A stretch of DNA of 51,266 nucleotides from Conoideocrella luteorostrata (Eukaryota; Ascomycota; Sordariomycetes; Hypocreales; Clavicipitaceae), in the NCBI GenBank assembly GCA_032433595.1, contig JASWJB010000317.1:1-51266 (forward strand). Direction: 5' to 3'. The notes beneath the pieces were generated by a model that had not been told where the DNA came from, ran no database searches, and saw only the letters and a program-made list of their open reading frames with translations. The position numbers were made by a program, and so were the translations under genes. Below are positions 1 to 9,873 of the stretch, piece after piece (the stretch's first letter is position 1; each line of letters opens with the position of its first letter).

Positions 1-23
1 CAGAAATGCAAGTATCCCAAATT

Positions 24-51
24 GGGGGGGAAAAACAAAAAAAAAAAAAAA
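24..51. repeat. G/A homopolymer tract
   Basis: A run of seven G is followed by five A, one C and fifteen A. It lies in the 3' flank of the minus-strand kinase gene and is a simple low-complexity tract. Comparable C-to-A junction tracts occur near 4390 and 38596. Confidence 0.8.
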
Positions 52-130
52 CACAGCATTCACGACATACGCAATTAACGCTCATTTATACATTCGGTGA
101 CAACAGATCATACTTGACACATCGCTCAAC

Positions 131-2260
131 CTAAACGCAATCAGCAGTTAGCAAAAGCCCATATCTCGACATGCGAAACCCCCTCCCAACAAGGTGGGTT
201 GGAGAGGTAGGTGTATATGGACAACTTACATCCTCGATACTCGCTTGCAAGAATTTCCTTGCCTCAAGCCCAGCCCACACCAGAATCATGGAGAAATCAC
301 CGCCGCGGGCCATGCTTGCTCCCGTCTGTGTGCCCAGCTGTCTCAGAATGGGCAACGAACTACTCAACAAATCCACGTCGGGGTTCAAACTCCGTCCTAT
401 ACCTTCCAGCAGTAGAATGCTGATCACGACGTTGACAAAGTCACCCTCCATTCTCACATGATGATTCCTCACCATGGAGAGAACTTGTTGAAGGATATCG
501 CCAATCTTTACGCTCCCGAGCGCCAAGGTACGTGACTTGACGCTCAGGACGAGATGTTGCATTTTGAGCGCAAACACTTCTTCTTCTAGGACCGCTTCGG
601 GCTGCCTGCAGCGCTCGCACATGAGCTGTCCGGCTTTATAGCCGTCAAATTCAGCGACTGCGCGGAAGAGATCCAGGAAATTGGCGCGGTTCGTGGCGTT
701 GAGTTCGGTGACCAGGCCGGTGTCTATGAAGATGAGCTGCGGGCGGTACCCTTCGGCGTCGATTTTGGCGAGTTCGGCTTCCCAGGCGGCCTTGTTGGAG
801 CGGTGGCGGTACGGACGGAGAAGCTCGAGAACCTGTTCCGTCACGTCGGTCTCATTATGGTATGCGTTGACATCGGGCTTTTTGGAGAGGCGAAGCTCCG
901 GTTGGGCGGCTTGGTAGAAGCGCACCATGATGTTGCCTGGATGGAGGTCCGCATGAACGAAGTTGTCGAGGAGGAGCATGCGGAGGAAGGCGTCGAGGCC
1001 TTCGTCTGCGATGTCGTGCTGGAAAACGCCACCGCCATTTTCCATAAAGGCGGCTAGAGGAATTCCTTGGGCGAACTCTTCGATGAGGACATTGCGAGTG
1101 GTGAAGTCGGTGTAGGGGTAGGGAAATGATGCAGTTGCTCGGTCCTTGAAGTTTCGCCGGAAGGTTTCAAGATTGGCGGCTTCTATGCGGAGATCGAGCT
1201 GGAGTTTCATCATCTCACCGAACTGGGCGACTTCGTCGGGGAGCGAGAGCCACTCGATTGTTGGGATGGCGTTTAAGACGAACGCGAAGAAGCCCATGAT
1301 TTTAAGATCTCGCCGCACCGTCCTCTCTACTTTGGGATGCAAGACTTTGACGGCTACGTATGAGGATGGTACACGCTTTGGTGAGCTCTTGAGAACGGTG
1401 TCCACATTTCGTCTCATATTTTCTGTCAGTCCCGTGGATTCGTCATTGTCATTGTTAAGGCCACCAGACATGGCCAGTTCAGACCTGAGCTTGGCTTTGT
1501 ATACCTGGGCAATAGCTCCAACGCCCAATGGCTTCTCATCGAACTCGTCAAAAATATCGCCAAAGTTACGGCCACCAAAAGCCGCCTCTACCGTCTTGCG
1601 AGTCGCATGCATAGAATGAGCTGGCGCATTGGAGTGGAGTTTGGACATGGTATCGCACATCTCGTTGGGAAAGATGTCGGAGCGGGATGCTGCCCATTGT
1701 CCCAGCTTGATGAATGCAGGGCCGGCCAACTCCATTGACTTGACTAGAAACCCGTACCACCACAGTGTTCCGCCTCTCTCGTTGTCGCGTTCAGGGTGGC
1801 GTCGGCCAACCCAGATAACCGGTACGGTGACGATGACAGGCACGAATATGACCAGCAGTTGGATGAAGCGGAACCCTGTGCAGATTGGTTCCCATACATA
1901 CATGTCGAACAAGATAACAACCTTGTGCGCGGCTCTCCACAGCCCACTCTCGTCTTCTCCAACCACTTTTCGCATCTCTTCCCTGGAGACCTCCAGCATT
2001 CGCAGCTCCCCAGTTTCGTCGGCGCCATTGTTTTCCTGTTTCGATATTTCTATGAAGGCCCCGGCGCTCAAAGCAGCTGCACCGGTTGAGGCCTTGAGAA
2101 GTAGTCTCCTTGACGAGAATCCCTTTGGGCCGTTCCTCCATGGTATCCGCCTTGCGTGGTGAAGTCGAGACGCGGCGCGGTGCAAGAGAGGGGTTGAATT
2201 GGCCTTGGTGTGTAGTATCGGCCGAAACCAAGTCCGGCCGAGAATGAATCCGGGCCTCAT
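131..2260 (-). CDS. CQD1: UbiB/ABC1/ADCK-family atypical kinase, mitochondrial (Cqd1/ADCK2-like)
   Basis: A single-exon protein of 709 residues counted from the first ATG (2258-2260); four in-frame codons upstream lack an ATG. The N-terminus is basic, with many Arg, Ser and Leu and few acids, as in a mitochondrial presequence. A hydrophobic segment (about residues 128-151) could be a membrane helix. The UbiB hallmarks follow in order: the KxGQ motif (KLGQ, about 185-188, in FIKLGQWAASR), the nucleotide-loop region GVGAIAQVYKA, the lysine in VAVKVLHP, the catalytic-loop motif HADLHPGN, and IDTGLV in the DFG position. The family contains inner-membrane ATPase/kinase-like proteins acting on coenzyme Q; yeast Cqd1 and human ADCK2 affect CoQ distribution and lipid homeostasis. 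The long insert between the VAVKV region and the KxGQ motif, and the separation of HADLHPGN from IDTGLV by about 65 residues, resemble the ADCK2 branch more than Coq8. It shares its promoter region with CYC3. Family is confident; orthology to Cqd1 is likely. Confidence 0.88.
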   Translation of the reverse strand: MRPGFILGRTWFRPILHTKANSTPLLHRAASRLHHARRIPWRNGPKGFSSRRLLLKASTGAAALSAGAFIEISKQENNGADETGELRMLEVSREEMRKVVGEDESGLWRAAHKVVILFDMYVWEPICTGFRFIQLLVIFVPVIVTVPVIWVGRRHPERDNERGGTLWWYGFLVKSMELAGPAFIKLGQWAASRSDIFPNEMCDTMSKLHSNAPAHSMHATRKTVEAAFGGRNFGDIFDEFDEKPLGVGAIAQVYKAKLRSELAMSGGLNNDNDESTGLTENMRRNVDTVLKSSPKRVPSSYVAVKVLHPKVERTVRRDLKIMGFFAFVLNAIPTIEWLSLPDEVAQFGEMMKLQLDLRIEAANLETFRRNFKDRATASFPYPYTDFTTRNVLIEEFAQGIPLAAFMENGGGVFQHDIADEGLDAFLRMLLLDNFVHADLHPGNIMVRFYQAAQPELRLSKKPDVNAYHNETDVTEQVLELLRPYRHRSNKAAWEAELAKIDAEGYRPQLIFIDTGLVTELNATNRANFLDLFRAVAEFDGYKAGQLMCERCRQPEAVLEEEVFALKMQHLVLSVKSRTLALGSVKIGDILQQVLSMVRNHHVRMEGDFVNVVISILLLEGIGRSLNPDVDLLSSSLPILRQLGTQTGASMARGGDFSMILVWAGLEARKFLQASIEDVSCPYTPTSPTHLVGRGFRMSRYGLLLTADCV

Positions 2261-2817
2261 GTCGATTTGCAAAGGGTAGAATCACCTTCGCAGGCGTGAA
2301 GTGTCCATATTCGACGGCGAAGGAAGCTGGTGTTGAATGATGTCGCCGGCAGCACATGCGAACTCGGAGACACCACGGCCGCTGCAGCCAACTGGTGCCG
2401 CTGGAACAGGCACTAGTGACAATAGTTGCTCCGTAGGGATTCCTCCGTAGTGACGTAGTGGACTCTTGCGGATATCACGGGCGCAGAGCGTCGCGAAACA
2501 CGTGCTCTGTGGAGTCTGCGACCCACTAAGAGTCGCCAATCCAAACCGAAGAAGGGAGGGAAAAAAAAATGAGGCTCTAACTAGCCAGGCTCTTAGACGG
2601 CCTCGCCCGAAGTGCTATAAGATTTGGTGCTGCATGTGGCTAAATTTCCTTCTCACCGTCGACGCATCCCTCTCCTCCCGACTCTCATCCTTCAGCCTCA
2701 TTATCACTCTGTGTAATTATCCCAGCAAAGCATCTGGTATTTGTCTCTTTCTTGGACACCTGCTATTATCCTACTTTTTAATTCATTCTTTTACTTTTAT
2801 TTCGTCATAACATCACT
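2261..2817. promoter_or_regulatory. Shared divergent promoter region of the Cqd1-like gene and CYC3
   Basis: This 557-bp gap separates two head-to-head genes for mitochondrial proteins, so it must contain both promoters. A CCAAT box lies at 2536-2540, about 280 bp from the CYC3 start; in fungi the Hap/CBC complex binds CCAAT and controls many respiratory genes. The portion next to CYC3 (about 2660-2815) is pyrimidine-rich, as is common in fungal leaders. Two CTCCGTAG elements occur near 2428-2445. No convincing TATA box was identified. Co-regulation is an inference. Confidence 0.55.
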
Positions 2818-3924
2818 ATGGGCTGGTTCTGGGCTGAGCATACTCCCGCGGCGGCGCAAACGCCAAGCGGTCATCCTCCAGTCCCCGGAGATCGAACGCC
2901 TCCTGTGCGCAACATCTGGCTCTTGACACGCGCTGCACTCTCATCGCTGACCTATTGCTTTTAGTCCGGATGTCCCATGCATCAAAAGACTCTCGATGCG
3001 CTCAACCCCAACGAAAAGCCCCGAAGCCAAGGCCCGGCTGCCTCCGGATGCCCCGTGCCCCATGAGGCTCGCAACGCGGAAGATAAACGGTCGACGTCTT
3101 TGCTATCGCAGCTCAACCCGCTGAATTACATGTTCCCCGACCTGTCACAACAACGTGCCCCCCATCAGACCTTGGCGCTGCCCACAAGTCGAGAAGAGTC
3201 GACGATTCCCAAAGGCTCCGGAGACGGCACATGGGAGTACCCTTCCCCCCAGCAAATGTACAACGCTCTGCTTCGCAAGGGCTACACCGACACCGATATC
3301 ACCGCGGTCGAGTCGATGGTGTCAGTTCACAACTTCCTCAACGAAGGCGCTTGGGCTGAAATCATCGGATGGGAGCAGCGTTTCTCTCAGGGCTTATACA
3401 AGGGATGGCAAGTCTGTCGCCGTGGGGAGGCGCATACCCTTGAGGAGCTGGAACGAAACTGGGATGGCAACGAGCTTGAGCCTAGTCTCATCCGGTTCCA
3501 GGGTCGGCCCAAGGACCTGACACCAAAGGCGACCATGCTGCAGGTTTTGGGATGGATCTACCCTTCCAAGTTTGGGTAAGCAGAAACCGCGCCAAATGCA
3601 TGTCTTGTCGGAGAACGCATTGTATTCTGACAGAGTAACAGGACCGAACCACCTTTTGATCGACACGACTGGTACGTATCCCGAGACGTTGACGGCGAGC
3701 GACAACAGATCCGATACGTCATTGACTACTACTCTGGCGAACCTGAGCCCACCGGTGAGCCCGTCTTCTATCTAGACGTCCGACCTGCTGCGACTCCACG
3801 AGGTGCTGCCGAGCGAATTATTCGATGGAGTACGGACGTCTGGTGGAAGGCGATTGGTGGAGATAAGCGGGAGCAAGATCCTCAGCCATTCTTCCGCCAC
3901 AACTCTTCCAAACCTTGGGGTTAA
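2818..3924 (+). CDS. CYC3: Cytochrome c heme lyase (holocytochrome c synthase)
   Basis: Three exons encode about 326 residues. Introns are 2905-2964 (GTGCGC...TAG, 60 nt) and 3576-3641 (GTAAGC...CAG, 66 nt); both keep the frame. The start at 2818 gives the N-terminus [10 protein letters not shown], which closely resembles yeast Cyc3. The first intron sits just before SGCPMH, one of two CP heme-regulatory motifs (the second is SGCPVPHEA). Family landmarks follow in order: [33 protein letters not shown] (its His corresponds to the heme axial ligand His154 of the human enzyme), and FDRHDWYV with a C-terminal YVIDYY...DVRPA block. The enzyme attaches heme covalently to the CxxCH motif of apocytochrome c in the intermembrane space. 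The paralogous cytochrome c1 heme lyase is the alternative, but the N-terminus and the central motif favour Cyc3. Confidence 0.95.
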
Positions 3925-4540
3925 GGAGCAACGAGTCCCCATCTTGTATTTTTACCGCTAAGAGCAAATTGTATTCTATTCCTCACTGGCATACTGTTCT
4001 AGACTTTATTAGGTATATTGGCATATTTTACGATTGAAATGCGGCAGCGGGTTTTGTATCATAGAAGTCATTCATGGGTTGAATTCAAAAGTTTCTACTC
4101 CGTACATATCACGCCAATAAACGTGCGCTTGCGGCTGTAACGAAGTGATAGCTCGAAATTTGGAACAGGATTAACTACGCATCAAGGCACAGACTTTTAT
4201 GTGTCAACATTTTAACTCACAATGAATTCACAGAGTGGCGGTGATCAACGAGCCTTCGACGATGTCACTCTGTTAACAATAAAGCCGTAGATCCGCTTGT
4301 TCTTTGCCAGCTGCCTTCCGTCCAGGTACCAGCTCCAGCGGTCACGGGTCCCACCATCAAAGTGGAGACGTAGATCTGACTACCCAACACCCCCCCCCCC
4401 CCAAAAAAAAAAATTAAAGTATGCAATTTCCTAACTATTCTCTCCAACTCTCGCGATCGGGCGACACAAGAAGCCCTTTGCGGTCGCAACCCATTTAATT
4501 AAAAAAAAAATTTACTTCTTTTTGTGGCCCGAGAAAGGCG
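3925..4540. other. Intergenic, low complexity
   Basis: No gene seen. It holds the CYC3 3' region, a TACTCCGTAC copy at 4096-4105, a poly-C/poly-A junction (thirteen C then eleven A, 4390-4413) and an A-rich tract just upstream of the next start. Confidence 0.6.
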
Positions 4541-6208
4541 ATGGCTCCAGAAGCAACGCCCATAAAAAGCAACCACCCCATTACAGACCCTGCAGCCGAC
4601 TCTGACAGCTACGTCCGACTTCACATCACACCCTTAGATCAGGAGCTCTTAAAGATTGTCCTCCCAGCCACGGTCCTCTCCGCCGCGCGCAACATCTCAC
4701 TGCACACTTTGGAAACGTTCCCCGAAAAGCGATACGGTTTTGTGGATCTGCCGCAAACGGATGCGGAAAAGCTGAAAAAGAAGCTCAACGGTTCTACTTT
4801 GAAAGGTACCAAAATGCGCATCGAAAAGGCCCGTGTGGAGGAACGGATCGAGCCGTCCGGCCATGTCGACACAGGCGCAGACGCAGAGAAGAGCAAGAAG
4901 CGGAAATCAAAAGACGAGCTTAAGCTATTGTCTAAAAAGCACAAGCGAGATGCGAACCTCGTGGAGGGTGTCGTCCTCAAAGACCGAAAAGTGAAGCGGG
5001 GCTGGACCGAATCCACAGACACAAAAGTAAAGAATAAGAAGAGCAAGGACAAGTCGGCAAAGGACAAGGATAAAGATCAGGAAAAAAAGAAGAAGAAGAA
5101 GCGCCTGAAATCAAAGTATACGGAACAGGATGAGTGTCTATTGAAAACAAGACTGCCTGCGAATAAGGTGGGCAATCTACCACCCAGTGACGCTTATAAG
5201 AAAAAGAAGAAGCGGGGGAATACGAGGGAGGTCACGGTTCATGAGTTTGAAAAGACGAGCCGGTTTCCTGGGTTTCTGAAGAATGCTGTGCCGGAGAGGG
5301 AGGGGAAAGAGCCGGTGGAGTTTGTGGATGGCAAGGGGTGGGTTGATGAGGACGGCGAGGTTGTCGAGGCTGTGAAGATGCCAAAGGTTCCCAAGGCCAC
5401 TAATAAGAAGGCAAAGAAAGTTGTCGCGGAAGAGTCGGACGACGACAGTACCAGCAGCAGCGGGACATCTTCAGAAGAGGACTCAAATTCAGAATCAGAG
5501 GATGCTGCTGAAACGGCAGAGCCAAAAGACATCTTAGCCTACCAGCAAGACAGCGGTATGTCGGTATCTTCCTCCCAAGACGACGATGGCAACACGTCAA
5601 GCAGCGCTTCCGATGACGACGAAACGGGAAATCAAGCCGCAGGCCTCAAAGAACCTCGTCCCATGTCATCCAGCTCCTCCCGCAGTCTCACCATCAAAAT
5701 CCCGCCTCCCCCCACCACTCCCGCAAAGGTCCATCCTCTAGAGGCACTCTACAAACGACCCAAGCCCGACGAAACCACTTCAACACCTGCACCAGCCCAA
5801 ACGAACTCTTTTAGTTTCTTTGGCGCCGCGGACAACCCAGAAGATGACGACATCGAACGTGAAGCCCCAGTGCCCAGCATGCCCATGACGCCCTACACAC
5901 GCCAGGACTTTGAATGGAGGAATATTCGCAGTGCGGCGCCTACGCCCGATACTGCACATCCAAGTCGTATAAAGAACTTCTGGGCCCCGCAGGATGACGA
6001 TGATGAGGACGCGCATGAGGGTTCAGATAACGAGGAAACGGAAGCACAAATCGTTGCTGCGAATGGGCAACAAGGAGCCAGCGACTTCCAGTCATGGTTT
6101 TGGGAGAATAGACGGGATTTAAACAAGTCGTGGATGACGAGGAGGAAGACGGTGGCAAAGGAAAAGAGGCATAAGGAGAATAAGGCGAGGGCATCAAAGG
6201 CCATTTAG
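4541..6208 (+). CDS. Nucleolar RRM-like, acidic/lysine-rich protein (SRP40/Nop8-like)
   Basis: A single-exon protein of 555 residues. The N-terminal ~95 residues (YVRLHITPLD... through KRYGFVDLPQ...LKGTKMRIEKA) have the spacing of a degenerate RNA-recognition motif: a first beta strand, a KRYGFVDL stretch resembling RNP1, and a final strand. Then comes a strongly basic region with long Lys runs (about 120-230, probable nucleolar localisation signals), followed by Ser/Asp/Glu-rich blocks (about 300-380), then a Pro-rich segment. The C-terminus contains WFWENRRDLNKSW followed by a basic Arg/Lys tail. This layout is typical of proteins annotated as SRP40-like in fungi and resembles the RRM-containing Nop8/NOL8 group acting in 60S ribosome assembly. 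A nucleolar role is likely; the exact orthologue is uncertain. The start is the first ATG after an A/T-rich leader. Confidence 0.72.
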   Translation: MAPEATPIKSNHPITDPAADSDSYVRLHITPLDQELLKIVLPATVLSAARNISLHTLETFPEKRYGFVDLPQTDAEKLKKKLNGSTLKGTKMRIEKARVEERIEPSGHVDTGADAEKSKKRKSKDELKLLSKKHKRDANLVEGVVLKDRKVKRGWTESTDTKVKNKKSKDKSAKDKDKDQEKKKKKKRLKSKYTEQDECLLKTRLPANKVGNLPPSDAYKKKKKRGNTREVTVHEFEKTSRFPGFLKNAVPEREGKEPVEFVDGKGWVDEDGEVVEAVKMPKVPKATNKKAKKVVAEESDDDSTSSSGTSSEEDSNSESEDAAETAEPKDILAYQQDSGMSVSSSQDDDGNTSSSASDDDETGNQAAGLKEPRPMSSSSSRSLTIKIPPPPTTPAKVHPLEALYKRPKPDETTSTPAPAQTNSFSFFGAADNPEDDDIEREAPVPSMPMTPYTRQDFEWRNIRSAAPTPDTAHPSRIKNFWAPQDDDDEDAHEGSDNEETEAQIVAANGQQGASDFQSWFWENRRDLNKSWMTRRKTVAKEKRHKENKARASKAI

Positions 6209-6465
6209 CGCTATTGCTGATAAAGCCGTTGCCGCCAGAGAGATGTGTACACATTGTATATAAAAAACTACATTGCACCATATTCTCAGCATCTACTCCG
6301 TACATTTTGGTCAACTACTTAAGTTGACCCCACAATTTGACATTTCTCGCTGAGCGATTGCACAAGTCATGGTTTCTAGGAATTTATGAGGGTAGTATTG
6401 ATTGATAGCAGATTGCTAACTATGAGCTGCGAGGTACGGTTTTATAGGCGGCTGGGGTCACATTA

Positions 6466-8043
6466 TCACGCTGGGGACATTCGGCAGTCCAAGTCATCCT
6501 CGCAAACATGGGGTCTGTTTTCCTCTGAACAAGTCTCAAATCTGTCCTTGGGTGTTCCCACTCTGCTGCCGGTTAATGCCTCATATATACCCGATTTATC
6601 TAATTTCGGAGGCTTCAGCGTACGCTCTTTGACGATGCTGTCCCTAGATCGGAAATCAGACCTCTGAGTCGGCTCGGGTGACGGCAGTCTTTCTTGCTCA
6701 GGTGACCAAACATTCCAGTCTCCATGAAAAGACTGCTGTTGATTTGGTTCATACTGACTATGTTGCCGGAGCTTGTTCAATATGTGTGGGAAGAGTCCGT
6801 CTTGACTATGCAATGGTGAACCGCTTGATACCGGAATCCGCGAGCTGCAACGTCGATGGGACGAAGAACTAATTGAGCTACCCAGGCGTTGTATGCGAGC
6901 CGATGCCGACGCCTCAGTTTCCAAGCGCCTCTGCAAGTAGACCGCCGCAGAATCAAATGGGTTGTTATCAAAAACACTGTCATCACAGGGTATAGACACT
7001 GGTCCAAGGGAATCCTAGGCACCACCTGGTGAGTTTGGCACTATACCGCTATGTGCATCTATTCCTCGATGATATAAGTCGGAAGACGGAGCACGAATAA
7101 GTTGCTCAATTTCCACAGGTGGCTTGAGCCAGTCATTGGTGCATTGTCGGGGTCGCAGCTCCGGAAACGAAGTAATATTGGAATCCTCGTCAGTGGAGCG
7201 GGACATTCGCTGCTTGAAAGCCAGGTCTGTCGAAAATGGCTCAAGGGCCCCTGGGCGATAAAAGGCGGCAGTTCCCTCAGTTTCCATCATTCTCGGATAT
7301 GGACCAGCTTTGTAGCTGGACCAACTCTTCATGCGATTGTGGTCAACCGCATCATCACGCAATTCCCCTGAAGCCAAAGTTTCTGGTATTCTGGCGGGCT
7401 GGGAAGCATTGGTTTTCCCCCAGACAATCTCCGAAACGCTCCCTCGAGATACGACAGTTGTTTTCTTAGACACATTATATTTCAAATCTGTAGCAGATAG
7501 TTGCCTGTTCCCCCAATTTGTTGACGAAAAAACAGTTTTAGGTATGCTGATGGTCGTTGCGGGATCTGCCACTGCGGAAGGACGCGGTGTGATCGAATTT
7601 CGCCCGTACTCAAATCCTGCGGTAATTGAGCCATAGCCACGCATAATTTTTTCATAACTTTTGCTGCTCTTTGGATGATCTGGGGCTATGTAAGTCTGCC
7701 GGAGAGCATCTACCACTATTTCGATGACATCCTTGATATCTGCATCACTGATAAAGTACATAAGATTTCCTTTTTTGGCTGGAAGTTCTGGGGAACCAGC
7801 CAGAGTGACTGATACGTGATGAAGACGCCTTTTCCGCAAGTGAGCCTGTGCCTTGATTTCTGCTTGTCGCAAGGCATCAGCATTTAGCGCCTGCCGACTC
7901 GGGGAGGAAGGCTGCGTGTGCTTTGATTTCTGGCCATATGTTGCTGTGGAGTGGTGTTGACTATTGTCTCTCGAGTCACGAACTGATAATCCTGAGGTTT
8001 GTTTAGATTGTTTTCGAGAGCCAGCGGCGGTGTTTGACCCCAT
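6466..8043 (-). CDS. Unrecognised protein; probable two-exon gene with a 48-nt intron
   Basis: The ATG at 8041-8043 opens a 342-codon frame ending in TAG at 7015-7017. The same frame then stays open for another ~180 codons to TGA at 6466-6468, with no ATG near its beginning. A 48-nt segment (7046 down to 6999) starts GTATAG, contains a CTCAC branch-like site and ends CAG. Removing it deletes the TAG, keeps the frame and gives 509 residues. The protein is polar, Ser-rich and has no membrane segments. The most ordered-looking part is near residues 85-125 (NLMYFISDADIKDVIEIVVD). Beyond that I recognise no domain. The region after the junction (FDNNPFDSAAVYLQRRLE) looks like real protein. Alternatives are a stop-terminated 342-residue protein, a sequence error, or a recent nonsense mutation. 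It lies downstream of BUD22 on the same strand. Confidence 0.55.
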
Positions 8044-8415
8044 CGTGTAGAGTTCAGATCGATAATGAGACCTATAGGATGACCAAAATGTGATAGCACC
8101 AGCCAGGGCAACACGACGTTATAAGCAACAGGCTGGGGCCAATTCTTTAGGATAGAAATTGATCATATTATTGATACAGTCGAGCTCGTGGCGCAAGGAA
8201 ACGATGTTTTGGAATAGTTGACAGGTATATCGGTATCATATACAACGTTCCTGCCTCATACGTATTTGTCGTTAAGTCACGCACCAAAAGTACTGTGTTT
8301 GTTAAGTAAGGTAGTGCGACCTTCGCAGCAAGATCGCTCAGTTTGCCTAGATTGATGTGATATTCTCTTGTGAAGCGGGTAGTGTATATATACATATTTA
8401 TTCCCCTTCCGAGAG
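8044..8415. other. Intergenic between BUD22 and the unrecognised gene
   Basis: A 372-bp AT-rich spacer between two minus-strand genes. It must hold the BUD22 3' end and the promoter of the downstream gene. No other feature seen. Confidence 0.5.
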
Positions 8416-9873
8416 CTATTCAAATACTACTTTCTGGCCGGTAAATGTCACTGCTTTTTGCGTCTCCCGAGCTTTCCTTCTTGCCTCCCAACTTGGATGC
8501 AGTGTTCCTTGGTCATCCCTTTTCCTAGGTTTCGGGGCAGGTGCATCTTCCCTATGCCCTCCTGGGAAACCGTGCCTACTACCGTTTGTTACCCCAGGGC
8601 GCTGGGTGCCTCTCTTCCAATGTGTCCTTCCTCCTCGGTCATCATCCCCATCGACTGCACCACGTTGCATATCCCAGCCAGAGTCTCTGCTGCCTCCCTT
8701 GGTCGGCTTCTGTAAATGATTCGCGCGTGCACCATACTTTTGTTCCCAGATCGCCTGTCGCGCTCGCTGTCCACGGCGCTTCTTTGGTTTTTCTTCCTCG
8801 ATATCAGACGCTGACTCAGATCCTGAAATGTATCCTCCCATGAGTGAAGGCAGAAACGTAGAGCCCGCAATAGAGCCAGATTTGGTAGCCGATACAGACT
8901 TCTTTTCCTCTTTTTTCTCCTTCCGCGGCGTGGGAGGCGGAGATTGAGAGACTCCTTGCGAGTCTGACTCTGACTCGGCTCCTGATTCCTCTCCTGATCC
9001 AGAGGAGATGTCATCCAAGTTGACCGTTTCTCTCCCTCTAAACTGTGCGTATTTATCATCATTCCAGTCTTCTTCCTCATCGGACGAGCTTCCCAACAAG
9101 TCGTTAAGTTGATCAAACTCAGCGGCTTCCTTTGTTTCGTTGTCGCAATCAGTGGCTTCCTTTGTTTCATTGTCGCCATCAGTGACTCCAAGGACATGGC
9201 GTGGCTCGTCCATATCGCTGCTGAAGCCCTCAAAAACTGACTCGTCATCCGAGCCGCCGTCCCCCTTGCCTTCCGGCGCACCAGATACAACCTCGGGGTT
9301 GATGATTTTCGACGCCATCCGGTCTGAAGGTTGCTCTTCTTCAAATTTGCGTTCGTCTTTGCGAGCCCGCTTCGAGTTTTCTGGTAGGGCAACGTTTAAA
9401 ACACTGCACACGGCCTTGACTGCTTGATCCGTGGCTTGTTTCACCAGTTCCGTATTGTATAATCCACTCGTAACATTATGAAGTGTTTTTTTCTCCTCTT
9501 CCGGTAATTCGGGTTTCGATACGCCTCGTCGCAGCTCGTTCGGGAGATCGGGTGAAGCAGCAATTGAATTGACCTTGAGTAAAGACGTGTACAAGTGCAC
9601 CCTCGCAGTTTGATGCAAATCGAGAGACTTGGCTGGCTTAGTGCTGTATTCCAATGGCTGTTGCGTCGATTTGAATTTGCTCACCTTGAGGACGACAATC
9701 TCTTGCTCCAGACGCTGCGTCTTTTCTGGTGTAGTGTACCGGTCTCTTAACCTTTTACTAAGTCGCTGTCTCTCTAATCCTTTTGATTTCTTTATCGCTC
9801 TGAATATTTCATCTTCATACTTGACCAGGATGTCGTTCAGTCCAGAATCACTACCGCGCTTTCGCTTGGACAT
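8416..9873 (-). CDS. BUD22: Bud22-family ribosome biogenesis protein (SRFBP1-like)
   Basis: A single-exon protein of 485 residues from the ATG at 9871-9873 (MSKRKRGSDS); the frame extends twenty codons further upstream without an ATG. The N-terminal half is charged and helical (DILVKYEDEIFRAIKKSKG...RQRLSKRLRD, then VLKVSKF and DLHQTARVHLYTSLLKV). A long Asp/Glu/Ser-rich middle follows, and then a basic C-terminus ending in LHPSWEARRKARETQKAV and GQKVVFE. That ending is characteristic of the Bud22 family. Yeast Bud22 is a nucleolar factor needed for early 18S rRNA processing and 40S assembly. A tandem duplication of a ten-residue unit (DGDNETKEAT / DCDNETKEAA) lies in the acidic part at nucleotides 9123-9182. 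The gene is divergent from the dehydrogenase at 10287. Confidence 0.9.
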   Translation of the reverse strand: MSKRKRGSDSGLNDILVKYEDEIFRAIKKSKGLERQRLSKRLRDRYTTPEKTQRLEQEIVVLKVSKFKSTQQPLEYSTKPAKSLDLHQTARVHLYTSLLKVNSIAASPDLPNELRRGVSKPELPEEEKKTLHNVTSGLYNTELVKQATDQAVKAVCSVLNVALPENSKRARKDERKFEEEQPSDRMASKIINPEVVSGAPEGKGDGGSDDESVFEGFSSDMDEPRHVLGVTDGDNETKEATDCDNETKEAAEFDQLNDLLGSSSDEEEDWNDDKYAQFRGRETVNLDDISSGSGEESGAESESDSQGVSQSPPPTPRKEKKEEKKSVSATKSGSIAGSTFLPSLMGGYISGSESASDIEEEKPKKRRGQRARQAIWEQKYGARANHLQKPTKGGSRDSGWDMQRGAVDGDDDRGGRTHWKRGTQRPGVTNGSRHGFPGGHREDAPAPKPRKRDDQGTLHPSWEARRKARETQKAVTFTGQKVVFE

